22,366 nt of DNA, taken from a virus. A model generated the notes under the pieces. The model did no database searches and was not told the DNA's origin. It saw only the letters and a list, made by a program, of their open reading frames with translations. Below are positions 8,164-15,237 of this stretch, one piece after another. Within the stretch, counting starts at the first letter, position 1, and every line of letters begins with the position of its first letter. The stretch spans positions 1 to 22,366 of the IMG/VR virus record IMGVR_UViG_3300017697_002289. One strand, written 5' to 3'. Made by a program: the position numbers and the translations under genes.

Positions 8164-8907
8164 ATGGCTATCGACCTCGAAGCTCTTCGCAAGAAGCATG
8201 AGCAACTTAACAACCCCGCTGGGGCTAACAACAACAACGCAGACTTTCTCAACAAGTTCTACCAAATTCCTGAAGGCAGCAATGCTGTAAGGATTCTTCC
8301 TTGGAAGACTGAGGAGCGGGAGTTCTATGCGGAGACTAAAATCCACCGAGTCCCTGGACCCGATGGTAATGTGAAAAACATTCACTGCCGTAAGGTACAC
8401 GGGGAGAACTGCCCCATGTGTGACCTTTATTACGCTCTCTGGAAGACAGGGCGCAAGGAAGACGAGGATCTTGCTCGACAGATCAAGCCCAGGGCTCGTT
8501 ATTACATGAACATTCTCGACAGAGAGAGTGGTGACATTAAAATCCTTTCAGTTGGCGTGATCCTCTTCAAGAAGATCATCGGTGCCATGCTCGACGAGGA
8601 CTTCGGTGACATTACTGATGTTGAGAAGGGTCACGACTTCAAGATCGTGAAAGAGATGGAGGGGCAATGGCCGAAGTACGACCAGTCTCAGCCTCGTCCT
8701 AAGTCCTCACCGCTCGGAAGCGCGGCTGAGATCTCATCCTCAATGGACAGCCTTCATGAGATCCATGGTCTTGTCAAGCTGGAAGAGTACGAGGAAGTAA
8801 AGAAAGCTGCCGCTACACTTACGAATGTGGCAGTCCAAGGTACATCATCACCACAAGAGGCTACTGATGTCTCTGATAACGATTACCTCTCTAAACTGCA
8901 AAGTTAA
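8164..8907 (+). CDS. Single-stranded DNA-binding protein, T4 gp32-like
   Basis: This protein would coat single-stranded DNA at forks and recombination intermediates. Its 247 residues show the gp32 plan: a basic N-terminal patch R-K-K (9-11) resembling the cooperativity region, an OB-fold core, and a zinc site made of H61, C75, C83 and C86, spaced much like H64, C77, C87 and C90 of T4 gp32. The flexible C-terminal part ends in D-N-D-Y-L-S-K-L, a short acidic tail that in T4 recruits other replication proteins; this tail is less acidic than T4's. Codon choice is visibly more GC-rich than in the glycan genes. It sits directly after the UvsY candidate. The gp32 family call is strong. Confidence 0.92.
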   Translation: MAIDLEALRKKHEQLNNPAGANNNNADFLNKFYQIPEGSNAVRILPWKTEEREFYAETKIHRVPGPDGNVKNIHCRKVHGENCPMCDLYYALWKTGRKEDEDLARQIKPRARYYMNILDRESGDIKILSVGVILFKKIIGAMLDEDFGDITDVEKGHDFKIVKEMEGQWPKYDQSQPRPKSSPLGSAAEISSSMDSLHEIHGLVKLEEYEEVKKAAATLTNVAVQGTSSPQEATDVSDNDYLSKLQS

Positions 8908-8913
8908 TTAACT

Positions 8914-9297
8914 ATGAAAAATCTTATTATTATTACGCTATTGTGTGCGGGGTTGATGTCCTGTTCTGTTATTGAAGGCTTCACAGGTGGAGCAGAAGGC
9001 GAGCCAATGTCTTTTGGAGGAATCATCGACTCCATCTGGTCTATGCTTACTGCTTTTATTCCGAGCCTTGCGGCTTGGGAGGGTGCGGGATCAATTTTCA
9101 GCCCTCGTAAGAGGCAACACTACACCAACATGGTTACGGCTATCGTCCCCATGAACAAGAACATGGAATTCGGAGATGCTATTAAGTCTCTTGGTTCTGG
9201 TCTTGGTTTGGCTCACTCTTCTGATGCATCGAAAGCTGCAAACGATGAAGAGGTTACAGCAGCTAAAGTTGAAGCAGTAACGACTAAAAAAGCTTAA
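8914..9297 (+). CDS. Small predicted lipoprotein of unknown function
   Basis: The 127-residue product starts with a short basic end and a hydrophobic stretch (residues 4-15) followed by the lipobox L-M-S-C at 14-17, so it is probably cleaved before C17 and lipid-modified. Serine at +2 would direct it to the outer membrane of a Gram-negative host. A second hydrophobic patch (about 38-55) includes W-S-M-L-T-A-F-I-P, and the C-terminal third is alanine- and lysine-rich. It lies between gp32 and a terminator, so it is the last gene of its transcript. Surface exclusion, lysis (outer spanin-like) or virion roles are possible; there is no overlapping inner-spanin gene, so none is assigned. Confidence 0.75.
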   Translation: MKNLIIITLLCAGLMSCSVIEGFTGGAEGEPMSFGGIIDSIWSMLTAFIPSLAAWEGAGSIFSPRKRQHYTNMVTAIVPMNKNMEFGDAIKSLGSGLGLAHSSDASKAANDEEVTAAKVEAVTTKKA

Positions 9298-9321
9298 ACC
9301 TTAAGCAAACGAAACTATCAT

Positions 9322-9354
9322 AGAGAGGCATCTAATGGGTGTCTCTCTATTTTT
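9322..9354 (+). terminator. Rho-independent terminator between the two modules
   Basis: An 11-pair stem (9322-9332 with 9338-9348, including two G-T pairs) closes a five-base loop and is followed by a T-run at 9350-9354. It lies 25 bases after the lipoprotein stop and ends five bases before the glycosyltransferase ATG, so it separates the replication transcript from the glycan operon. Confidence 0.85.
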
Positions 9355-9359
9355 ATACC

Positions 9360-10526
9360 ATGAGCGATAAACTTAAAATACTTTGTGTCCCTGCTAACGA
9401 GGGTGGCTGTGCCTACTACCGAATCATTGCTCCCATGCAAAAGCTCCAAGAGCTTTATGGTGATCGAGTTGAGATTAGGTTTAACAAGAATCCGTTAGGC
9501 ATCAGTGAAGAACACGGTGGTTGGACTCCAGATTGGGACTTTGAAGACATGAAGTGGGCTGACATCGTGTTCACCCAGAACCTGTCTAACTTTGGTGGAA
9601 ACTATACGGCAAGAATTATTGGCAAAGCTAAAGAATTCGGGAAGTTTGTCCACTATGATACGGATGATCTTCTTACGAATATCTATGAAGGACACAGACT
9701 TTATGATGTGTACAAAGAAAAGGGCTTGGAGGAAATAACTAAGTTTATTTATAACAACTCGGATCTTGTCACAGTAACACAAAGAAAGTTTGCAGAGAGA
9801 GTAAAGCCGTTTATGGGTAGTGGCGGTGCATTAGCTGTTGTAAAAAATAGTATTGACTACAACCTTCCGTGCTGGAACATGGATAAGATCCCCAAGCCCA
9901 GGAAGAAGTTTACACGCTTCGGATGGGTTGGCGGTATTCACCATGAGCAAGATCTTAAGTACTTCTCTGGTGTTCCGCATATGGTAAATCAGAGAGCAGG
10001 TAGAGAGAACATTAGGTGGGATTTCTTTGGACACCCACCACCGAACACACCTGCCGACGATTGGCAGAATGATGTCTGGAGAAGGTACAAGGATATTATT
10101 CTTAGAGGATTTAAGGGCGGTAAAAATTGGGATATTCATTATGCTCAAACTCCTGATCGTTATGGTCAGATGTTCACAGCGATGGATGTTGCTTTAGCTC
10201 CTCTTGAGATGAATCCGTTTAACGATTCAAAGTCTGAGATTAAAGTTGCCGAATGTGGAAGGTATCAAATCCCTCTCGTTGCTACTAACTGTGGAGCATA
10301 TGATGAGTGGATTGTGGATGGAGAGACTGGCTTCTTAATTGATCCAGATAAGCCCATTACTGAATGGGTTCGTGTACTGTCACAATGCGCTAAGAATCCA
10401 GGACTGGTAAAGCGTATGGGTCAGAACCTACACAAGCTAACTGAAGAGAACTTTGATATGAACAAGGTTGCTGGAGCAAGGCTTGATCTTTATGAGGAGT
10501 GTATGCGTGTCAAATCAAGCAAGTAA
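9360..10526 (+). CDS. GT4-type glycosyltransferase
   Basis: This is a GT-B fold glycosyltransferase of the group 1 (GT4) kind, which would transfer a nucleotide-activated sugar in the cytoplasm. The 388 residues begin with K-I-L-C-V-P (5-10) and G-G-C-A-Y-Y-R (15-21). They contain H-Y-D-T-D-D-L-L at 98-105, common in phage and capsule transferases, and end with the donor-site region S-E-I-K-V-A-E-C-G (292-300) and G-E-T-G-F-L-I (321-327). The ATG at 9360 is chosen because family members begin just before the K-I-L strand, although it lacks a Shine-Dalgarno and sits five bases after a terminator. A GTG at 9339 lies inside the terminator hairpin and has GAGAGG ten bases upstream. It is the first gene of the glycan operon. 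Donor and acceptor are unknown. Confidence 0.88.
   Translation: MSDKLKILCVPANEGGCAYYRIIAPMQKLQELYGDRVEIRFNKNPLGISEEHGGWTPDWDFEDMKWADIVFTQNLSNFGGNYTARIIGKAKEFGKFVHYDTDDLLTNIYEGHRLYDVYKEKGLEEITKFIYNNSDLVTVTQRKFAERVKPFMGSGGALAVVKNSIDYNLPCWNMDKIPKPRKKFTRFGWVGGIHHEQDLKYFSGVPHMVNQRAGRENIRWDFFGHPPPNTPADDWQNDVWRRYKDIILRGFKGGKNWDIHYAQTPDRYGQMFTAMDVALAPLEMNPFNDSKSEIKVAECGRYQIPLVATNCGAYDEWIVDGETGFLIDPDKPITEWVRVLSQCAKNPGLVKRMGQNLHKLTEENFDMNKVAGARLDLYEECMRVKSSK
10495..10499 (+). promoter_or_regulatory. Ribosome binding site deciding a GTG start
   Basis: AGGAG at 10495-10499 is seven bases upstream of GTG 10507 and lies inside the end of the previous gene. It supports GTG 10507 over the ATG at 10492 as the start of the second glycosyltransferase. 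Confidence 0.6.
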
Positions 10527-11370
10527 ACAGGAATTATTTAAGTCTTTAATGAAGAAGGAAGCTACTGTCGTAGGGAGACCTAGACTAGCTCCTAGTAAGG
10601 TGAAGATTGTGTCCAGTTGGACCAATCCTGGGGGCGGGACTGTAGCGCATATAAACCTAACTAATTTGCTAAATGATAACGGGTATGATTGCACCTTTTA
10701 TGGGCCTAATGAGTGGCACTTAGATAAGTGTAAATCTGATACGATTGATAAGTGTATCCTTGGCCCTACAGATATCCTTATAAGCCACTTCATTCAAGTA
10801 CCAGAGCAGGTGCAGGTAAAAAAGCATATTCTGTACTGCCATGAGAAAGATGTGTGGCCTCTCAAGACCGTTCCTCTGGCGCGGTATGATTCTATCGTAT
10901 TCATAAGTAATTCCCAAAAGGAGTGGCAAGGCGTAGATCACCCATCGACCATTATCCCTCCTATCGTTAAAAAGGTAAATTGGACAAATCCCAATAACGG
11001 GGTTGCTGGCGTAATTGGCAGCATTGACACAAACAAGCAAACCCACAAATCCATCCAAAGAGCAATAATGGCAGGATATCAGAAAGTTATGCTTTTTGGT
11101 CAAGTCAACGATACGCCTTATTTTAATGAGAAAGTCCAACCCTTGCTTGGAGCAGGGTCTGTAGTCTTAGCAGACCATGAGGACGATCCTACGGCGATGT
11201 ACGGGCAAGTAAGTGAGGTCTTCCACTCATCACTCAGCGAGACTTACGGGCTCGTAGAAGCCGAGTGTAGGCTCTCAGGAATACCATTCAATGGAGAGAG
11301 CAACGGGCAAGAGATTCTGGAAAAAGAGGAGATTTTAAAGCGATGGAAAAAGATAATCAACGGATCGTAG
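10507..11370 (+). CDS. GT4-like glycosyltransferase, second copy
   Basis: This 287-residue protein has the look of a compact GT-B glycosyltransferase. An N-terminal strand K-I-V-S-S-W-T-N (33-40) leads into P-G-G-G-T-V-A-H-I-N (41-50), a glycine-rich acceptor or nucleotide loop; a second Rossmann half begins near 166. An E-x7-E motif is seen as S-E-T-Y-G-L-V-E-A-E (E245 and E253), the donor-phosphate signature of GT4. It is shorter than the neighbouring 388-residue transferase and lacks the usual long linker. GTG 10507 is chosen for the AGGAG seven bases upstream and gives a 20-base overlap with the previous gene. Substrate cannot be read from the sequence. Confidence 0.72.
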   Translation: MSNQASKQELFKSLMKKEATVVGRPRLAPSKVKIVSSWTNPGGGTVAHINLTNLLNDNGYDCTFYGPNEWHLDKCKSDTIDKCILGPTDILISHFIQVPEQVQVKKHILYCHEKDVWPLKTVPLARYDSIVFISNSQKEWQGVDHPSTIIPPIVKKVNWTNPNNGVAGVIGSIDTNKQTHKSIQRAIMAGYQKVMLFGQVNDTPYFNEKVQPLLGAGSVVLADHEDDPTAMYGQVSEVFHSSLSETYGLVEAECRLSGIPFNGESNGQEILEKEEILKRWKKIINGS

Positions 11371-13316
11371 TTTTAACTACTTTGTACAATTGTGACGAGT
11401 GGATTGGTAAATGTATTCAATCCATAAAAGATCAAAATTACGATAATTACAAATGTTTTATCCTAAATGATATGTCCACCGACTCCTCGGTAGAGAGAGC
11501 AAAAGAAGCTATTGGGGAAGACTCCAGGTTTGTTATCGTGGAGAACACCAAGAAATTTTATCAAACGGGAAACTACGATCAGATTATTCGTAGTGATGAA
11601 GTTTTAGATAACGATATTTGCGTAGAGGTCGATGGGGATGATTGGCTGCCTGATAGTGGCGTGTTTGATCGCGTGATAGAGGCATACTCAGATGGGGAGA
11701 CTTGGATTGCGTTTGGGCAGTTTGAATACGCTGATGGTCGAAAAGGGTTTGCACAGCAGGGAAGCGTAGCTCAATGTAGAACTAGTGTATTTACAATGTC
11801 TCATCTTAGGACCTGGAAAGCTTTCTTATGGCGCAATATCCAAGTGGATGATTTGTATACCCATACAGGCTGGTACTCTGACGGAGGTGGAGATGTATTC
11901 TTTATGACTCCTATGTACGAAATGGCTACGGAACAGCACACTAAGTTCATGGAGGATATTAATTATATTTATAATGATAATAACCCATTGAATGATCACA
12001 AAAGAGAGGACAATCCTCAACATCATCACGCAGAGTACGCAAGGAAAAAACCCCCGTATGGTTCTTTAAACTTTGCATACCAACTTCTTACTCCGTATAG
12101 ATTTGATTTAGTTCCCAAGTTCTTGTATGCCGCATATAGAGAGGCAAACTTAAAGACAGGGTTCGCTGTTGATTTATATAAAGAGCACTTACGAGTTTGG
12201 AATGGTTTTAAAGAATATGATAATCCCGACAAAAATACATTTGAAAAGTTTAAGAAGTGTTTTGACGATATTATTGAATCCATGAAAGCCAAGGGTTTCG
12301 ATAAGGAATACGCAGTTCCCACCACTCCCGAAGGTCACCTATTAAATGGATCGCACCGAACTGCTGCTGCATATGTCACTAACACTACTTTAAGAACTAC
12401 AAAAACGACTGATCCTACTGCTGGTCAGGTAAACTGCGGCTCGCAATTCTTCAAGAACTTAGGGTTAGAAAAAAAGTATTTAGATCATATGGCATTAGAG
12501 TATGTTAAGCTAAAGCCTAGTACAAAATTGATTACATTACATCCTGCTAGGGATATTCAAAAAGAAGAGGCTGTAAGTGATCTAATCTATTCTAAAGTTC
12601 CTGTAGTCTATGATTCTGTAATACCCTTGAATAAAGAGGGATTTACAAATTATGTTAGCCAAATGTACTTTGGAGAGTCTTGGCTGAGTACTCCAAGTGA
12701 CCCTATCGCAGGAGCCAGATTAAAAGGTGATCTATGTTGGGGCCAATCTCCTGTTAGGATATTACTAATTGAAGAGGATAGCTTGGATACTTTAAATTCT
12801 CTTAAGGAAGAGATTAGAAGCTTATATAGTATTGATAAATCATCTGTTCACATTAACGATATGTATGAAGAGACACTAAGGTTAGCTCGCGTTGTGTATA
12901 ATCCAAATAGTGTTGATTTTTTAAATGTTGGAATTCCTAATTTGTCGCCTAAGCTAAGTGCCGAGTTAGAAAATTATAGGAAGACTATCGAAGGGCATCG
13001 TTTAAACCCAGACTTATTTTGTGTCACAGGCAGCGCCGTAATGACGATGTTTGGTCTACGAGAGTGCGCTGATTTAGATTACCTACACTATGACCCTAGC
13101 CATGTGATTCAAGGAAGCTCTTATATCAACTCACATGAAAAAGAGCTAAGTAAGTATCCAATGCACAAAGATGACATCTTGTTCAATCCTAATAATCATT
13201 TTTATTGGAACAATGTGAAGTTTGCATCTCTGGACTCTGTTAAAAAATTGAAAGCTCATCGAGGTGAAGAGAAAGATCTAGTAGATGTTAAATTAATGGA
13301 GGATGTGAATGTTTAA
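11343..13316 (+). CDS. GT2 glycosyltransferase fused to ParB-like and nucleotidyltransferase-like regions
   Basis: This 657-residue protein appears to have three parts. Residues 1-240 are a GT2 (GT-A) glycosyltransferase: strand I-V-V-L-T-T-L-Y-N (8-16), N-D-M-S-T-D-S-S (42-49) and the metal motif D-G-D-D (97-100). Residues about 245-350 are helical and lead to G-H-L-L-N-G-S-H-R-T (331-340), the G-x-H-R motif of ParB/sulfiredoxin-like folds. Residues about 380-530 form an unassigned domain with H-I-N-D-M-Y-E-E-T (503-511). Residues 555-657 contain V-T-G-S-A-V (561-566), A-D-L-D (576-579) and a late K-D-L-V-D-V-K (644-650), the G-S, D-x-D and K-D arrangement of nucleotidyltransferases. It overlaps both neighbours, by 28 and 8 bases. 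The GT2 part is firm; the other parts are motif-based inference. Confidence 0.75.
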   Translation: MEKDNQRIVVLTTLYNCDEWIGKCIQSIKDQNYDNYKCFILNDMSTDSSVERAKEAIGEDSRFVIVENTKKFYQTGNYDQIIRSDEVLDNDICVEVDGDDWLPDSGVFDRVIEAYSDGETWIAFGQFEYADGRKGFAQQGSVAQCRTSVFTMSHLRTWKAFLWRNIQVDDLYTHTGWYSDGGGDVFFMTPMYEMATEQHTKFMEDINYIYNDNNPLNDHKREDNPQHHHAEYARKKPPYGSLNFAYQLLTPYRFDLVPKFLYAAYREANLKTGFAVDLYKEHLRVWNGFKEYDNPDKNTFEKFKKCFDDIIESMKAKGFDKEYAVPTTPEGHLLNGSHRTAAAYVTNTTLRTTKTTDPTAGQVNCGSQFFKNLGLEKKYLDHMALEYVKLKPSTKLITLHPARDIQKEEAVSDLIYSKVPVVYDSVIPLNKEGFTNYVSQMYFGESWLSTPSDPIAGARLKGDLCWGQSPVRILLIEEDSLDTLNSLKEEIRSLYSIDKSSVHINDMYEETLRLARVVYNPNSVDFLNVGIPNLSPKLSAELENYRKTIEGHRLNPDLFCVTGSAVMTMFGLRECADLDYLHYDPSHVIQGSSYINSHEKELSKYPMHKDDILFNPNNHFYWNNVKFASLDSVKKLKAHRGEEKDLVDVKLMEDVNV

Positions 13317-14175
13317 AATTTATTTTGCTCCTGCTTGGGGCCTGACCTCAGAGGAAATGTTGGATGACTATAGACACCAAACCCCAGGTAATACAGGTGT
13401 CTGGAAAGACATGCAAGCAACAACAAATCCCGATGAGGCTGATTACTTAATTATTCAAGATTATTGTGACCCTGAGCTATTAGGGAAGTTCTCACCTGAC
13501 CAAGTATACTACTTTGGTAGGGAGGTTCCAGGCTTGGGGCCTATTGGTGATTATAGTAGTTGGGGGATTAATGTTTTCTCGTATGTTGATGAGTCTTCAC
13601 ACCTGTACACTAAATGGAGGTATCCTAATAAGTTTAGTGGTGGCGTAAACCGTAGTTATGACGAGTTGTACCAGATGGACGAGCCTCCGACTAAGACTAA
13701 ATTACTAAGCTGTATTCAGTCAGGAAAGCAAGCGTGTGAAGGTCATGTGAAAAGGGTCCAATTTTTACGAGAGTTCATAGATCGTAATCCAGAGGATTTA
13801 GATCTTTTTGGTAGCATTCCGTTCAGTAATACAAAACTGAAAGATGATGATAAGTGGGAAGGGTTAGCTCCTTATAAGTATTCGATAGCTTTTGATAATG
13901 GAAAGTACCCAAACTATTTTGCTACTCAATTTACAGACGCTATCTTAAGTTGGAATGTTCCCCTCTTCTGGGGTTGTCCAAACATTGATGAGTATTTCCC
14001 CGAGGGATGCTACGAAACTTTCGACATTGATGATTATAATGAGATAGACCGTCTTCTGGAGTTTATTAATTCAGATAAATATGATGATCGTATAGAAGCA
14101 CTACGAGAGGCGAGAGTTCGTATTTTAGATAAGTACAATCTGTGGCCTACTGTTTATGACGCTATAATGAAGTAG
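13309..14175 (+). CDS. GT10 fucosyltransferase-like protein
   Basis: This 288-residue protein resembles the alpha-1,3-fucosyltransferase family GT10, which transfers a 6-deoxyhexose from GDP-fucose. The diagnostic C-terminal block reads P-Y-K-Y-S-I-A-F-D-N (188-197), Y-F-A-T-Q-F-T-D-A-I (203-212) and V-P-L-F-W-G-C-P-N-I (217-226), matching the order of the conserved GT10 donor-site motif. In most members the middle piece reads T-E-K; here it is T-Q-F, so the glutamate and lysine are replaced. An upstream G-H-V-K-R-V-Q-F-L (145-153) also fits. GGAGG at 13298-13302 supports the start at 13309, which overlaps the preceding gene by eight bases. The donor may be a relative of GDP-fucose such as another GDP-6-deoxysugar, given the GDP-mannose dehydratase downstream. 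Confidence 0.82.
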   Translation: MFKIYFAPAWGLTSEEMLDDYRHQTPGNTGVWKDMQATTNPDEADYLIIQDYCDPELLGKFSPDQVYYFGREVPGLGPIGDYSSWGINVFSYVDESSHLYTKWRYPNKFSGGVNRSYDELYQMDEPPTKTKLLSCIQSGKQACEGHVKRVQFLREFIDRNPEDLDLFGSIPFSNTKLKDDDKWEGLAPYKYSIAFDNGKYPNYFATQFTDAILSWNVPLFWGCPNIDEYFPEGCYETFDIDDYNEIDRLLEFINSDKYDDRIEALREARVRILDKYNLWPTVYDAIMK

Positions 14176-14177
14176 AT

Positions 14178-14822
14178 ATGGATTATTATCATTACAACAC
14201 CGAGACCAGCGATATCCGACAACTCCTGCTTGATTTGTGGGAAGTAGAAGATTTAGAGAATCTGCACGAAGTTAAAGAGTACCCAACCTTTACAATGGAG
14301 GACAACTCTAATACTGAGTTCCATAAAAAGTTTTATGATAAGCTTAGAGGGGGTTGGCCTGAGTTTATGGAAGCCTACATCAAAATTGTAAAAACCCCAG
14401 AGTGGATAACCCCAGACTATCTGTACCAAACAACCCCAACACTTCGTATACATTTAGTTAACAACTGGGCAACGCCAGAGTTCCACAAAGATACGCAGAA
14501 AGGTTATAACCACCCAAACTATGAGAAGAACTGGGTGATCCCACTAACAAATTGTTACGGTAATAACTCACTATGGGTAGAAAGCAGTCCTGAGAAGTTT
14601 GATTTTCATCCTATTAAAATGTCGTATGGAGATTTAATAGCGTGGGACGGTGGTAAGCTATTACATGGCAATAAAATTAACGACACGCTAACAACTAGAG
14701 TGTCTTTTGATTATAGAACTTTAAACAAAAAACATTATCACCCTGAAAAGTGTACTAAGTCTGTAACTAATGGTCTACAATTTAAAGTGGGTTCCTATTA
14801 CGCGGAGTTTGAAGATGAGTGA
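14178..14822 (+). CDS. StrG-like 2-oxoglutarate/Fe(II) oxygenase
   Basis: This 214-residue protein carries the 2-oxoglutarate dioxygenase facial triad as H-K-D (103-105) and a distal L-L-H-G at 161-164 (H163), with R174 eleven residues later for 2-oxoglutarate binding. Around it, H-P-N-Y-E-K-N-W-V-I-P-L-T (112-124), N-N-S-L-W-V-E-S (129-136) and G-D-L-I-A-W-D-G-G (151-159) resemble the StrG family named from streptomycin biosynthesis. It would hydroxylate or otherwise oxidise a sugar or another small molecule. All metal and cosubstrate residues seem present. It follows the GT10-like gene after two bases and overlaps the cupin gene by eight. The substrate is unknown. Confidence 0.8.
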   Translation: MDYYHYNTETSDIRQLLLDLWEVEDLENLHEVKEYPTFTMEDNSNTEFHKKFYDKLRGGWPEFMEAYIKIVKTPEWITPDYLYQTTPTLRIHLVNNWATPEFHKDTQKGYNHPNYEKNWVIPLTNCYGNNSLWVESSPEKFDFHPIKMSYGDLIAWDGGKLLHGNKINDTLTTRVSFDYRTLNKKHYHPEKCTKSVTNGLQFKVGSYYAEFEDE

Positions 14823-15237
14823 AGAGATTTATTCTAAAGTAGATCCTGAGCTTTTGCTATGTGTTATCATGAGAGGCTCCAACATCACCGAAAACAGAGT
14901 GGATCTTTCGCCAGAGTCTGAGCCACTTCAAGTGGCATGTAAGAAGTTGATGTCAGGCACAAAATTTAAACCACACAAGCATAACACATTAGAGAGACAA
15001 ACGATGATAACTCAAGAATCTTGGGTCTTCCTGCGTGGAAAAGTACGAGCCTCTTTCTATGATATTGATGACGAGGTTATTCATGTAACTGATCTTGGAG
15101 CGGGTGATTGTGCTGTGGTTTTTAAAGCAGGGCATAGTTTTGATGTGCTAGAAGATGACACGGTTTTGTATGAATTCAAGAACGGTCCTTATTTTGGGCT
15201 AGAGAAGGATAAGACATTTATAAATGAAAAGCATTAA
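14815..15237 (+). CDS. WbuC-like cupin protein
   Basis: The 140-residue product is a single-domain cupin. The first metal motif has P-H-K-H at 53-56, W-V-F-L-R-G-K-V (70-77) corresponds to the conserved glycine-containing strand, and H107 (A-G-H-S) belongs to the second motif. The C-terminal Y-E-F-K-N-G-P-Y (119-126) and E-K-D-K-T-F (130-135) match the WbuC family named from O-antigen clusters. A role in sugar modification such as isomerisation or epimerisation is plausible; WbuC's own reaction is poorly defined. ATG 14815 is chosen over upstream in-frame starts because these would lie deep in the oxygenase gene. It overlaps that gene by eight bases and the next by fourteen. Confidence 0.78.
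   Translation: MSEEIYSKVDPELLLCVIMRGSNITENRVDLSPESEPLQVACKKLMSGTKFKPHKHNTLERQTMITQESWVFLRGKVRASFYDIDDEVIHVTDLGAGDCAVVFKAGHSFDVLEDDTVLYEFKNGPYFGLEKDKTFINEKH

Noticed and set aside
9292-9306. Perfect inverted repeat GCTTAA-ACC-TTAAGC around the lipoprotein stop
   Set aside because: Six pairs with a three-base loop and no T-run; too weak for a terminator, and the stronger hairpin lies just downstream.
11826-12325. Two minus-strand frames inside the GT2 fusion
   Set aside because: They mirror a coding frame with recognisable motifs, and no promoter or conserved motif appears on the minus strand.
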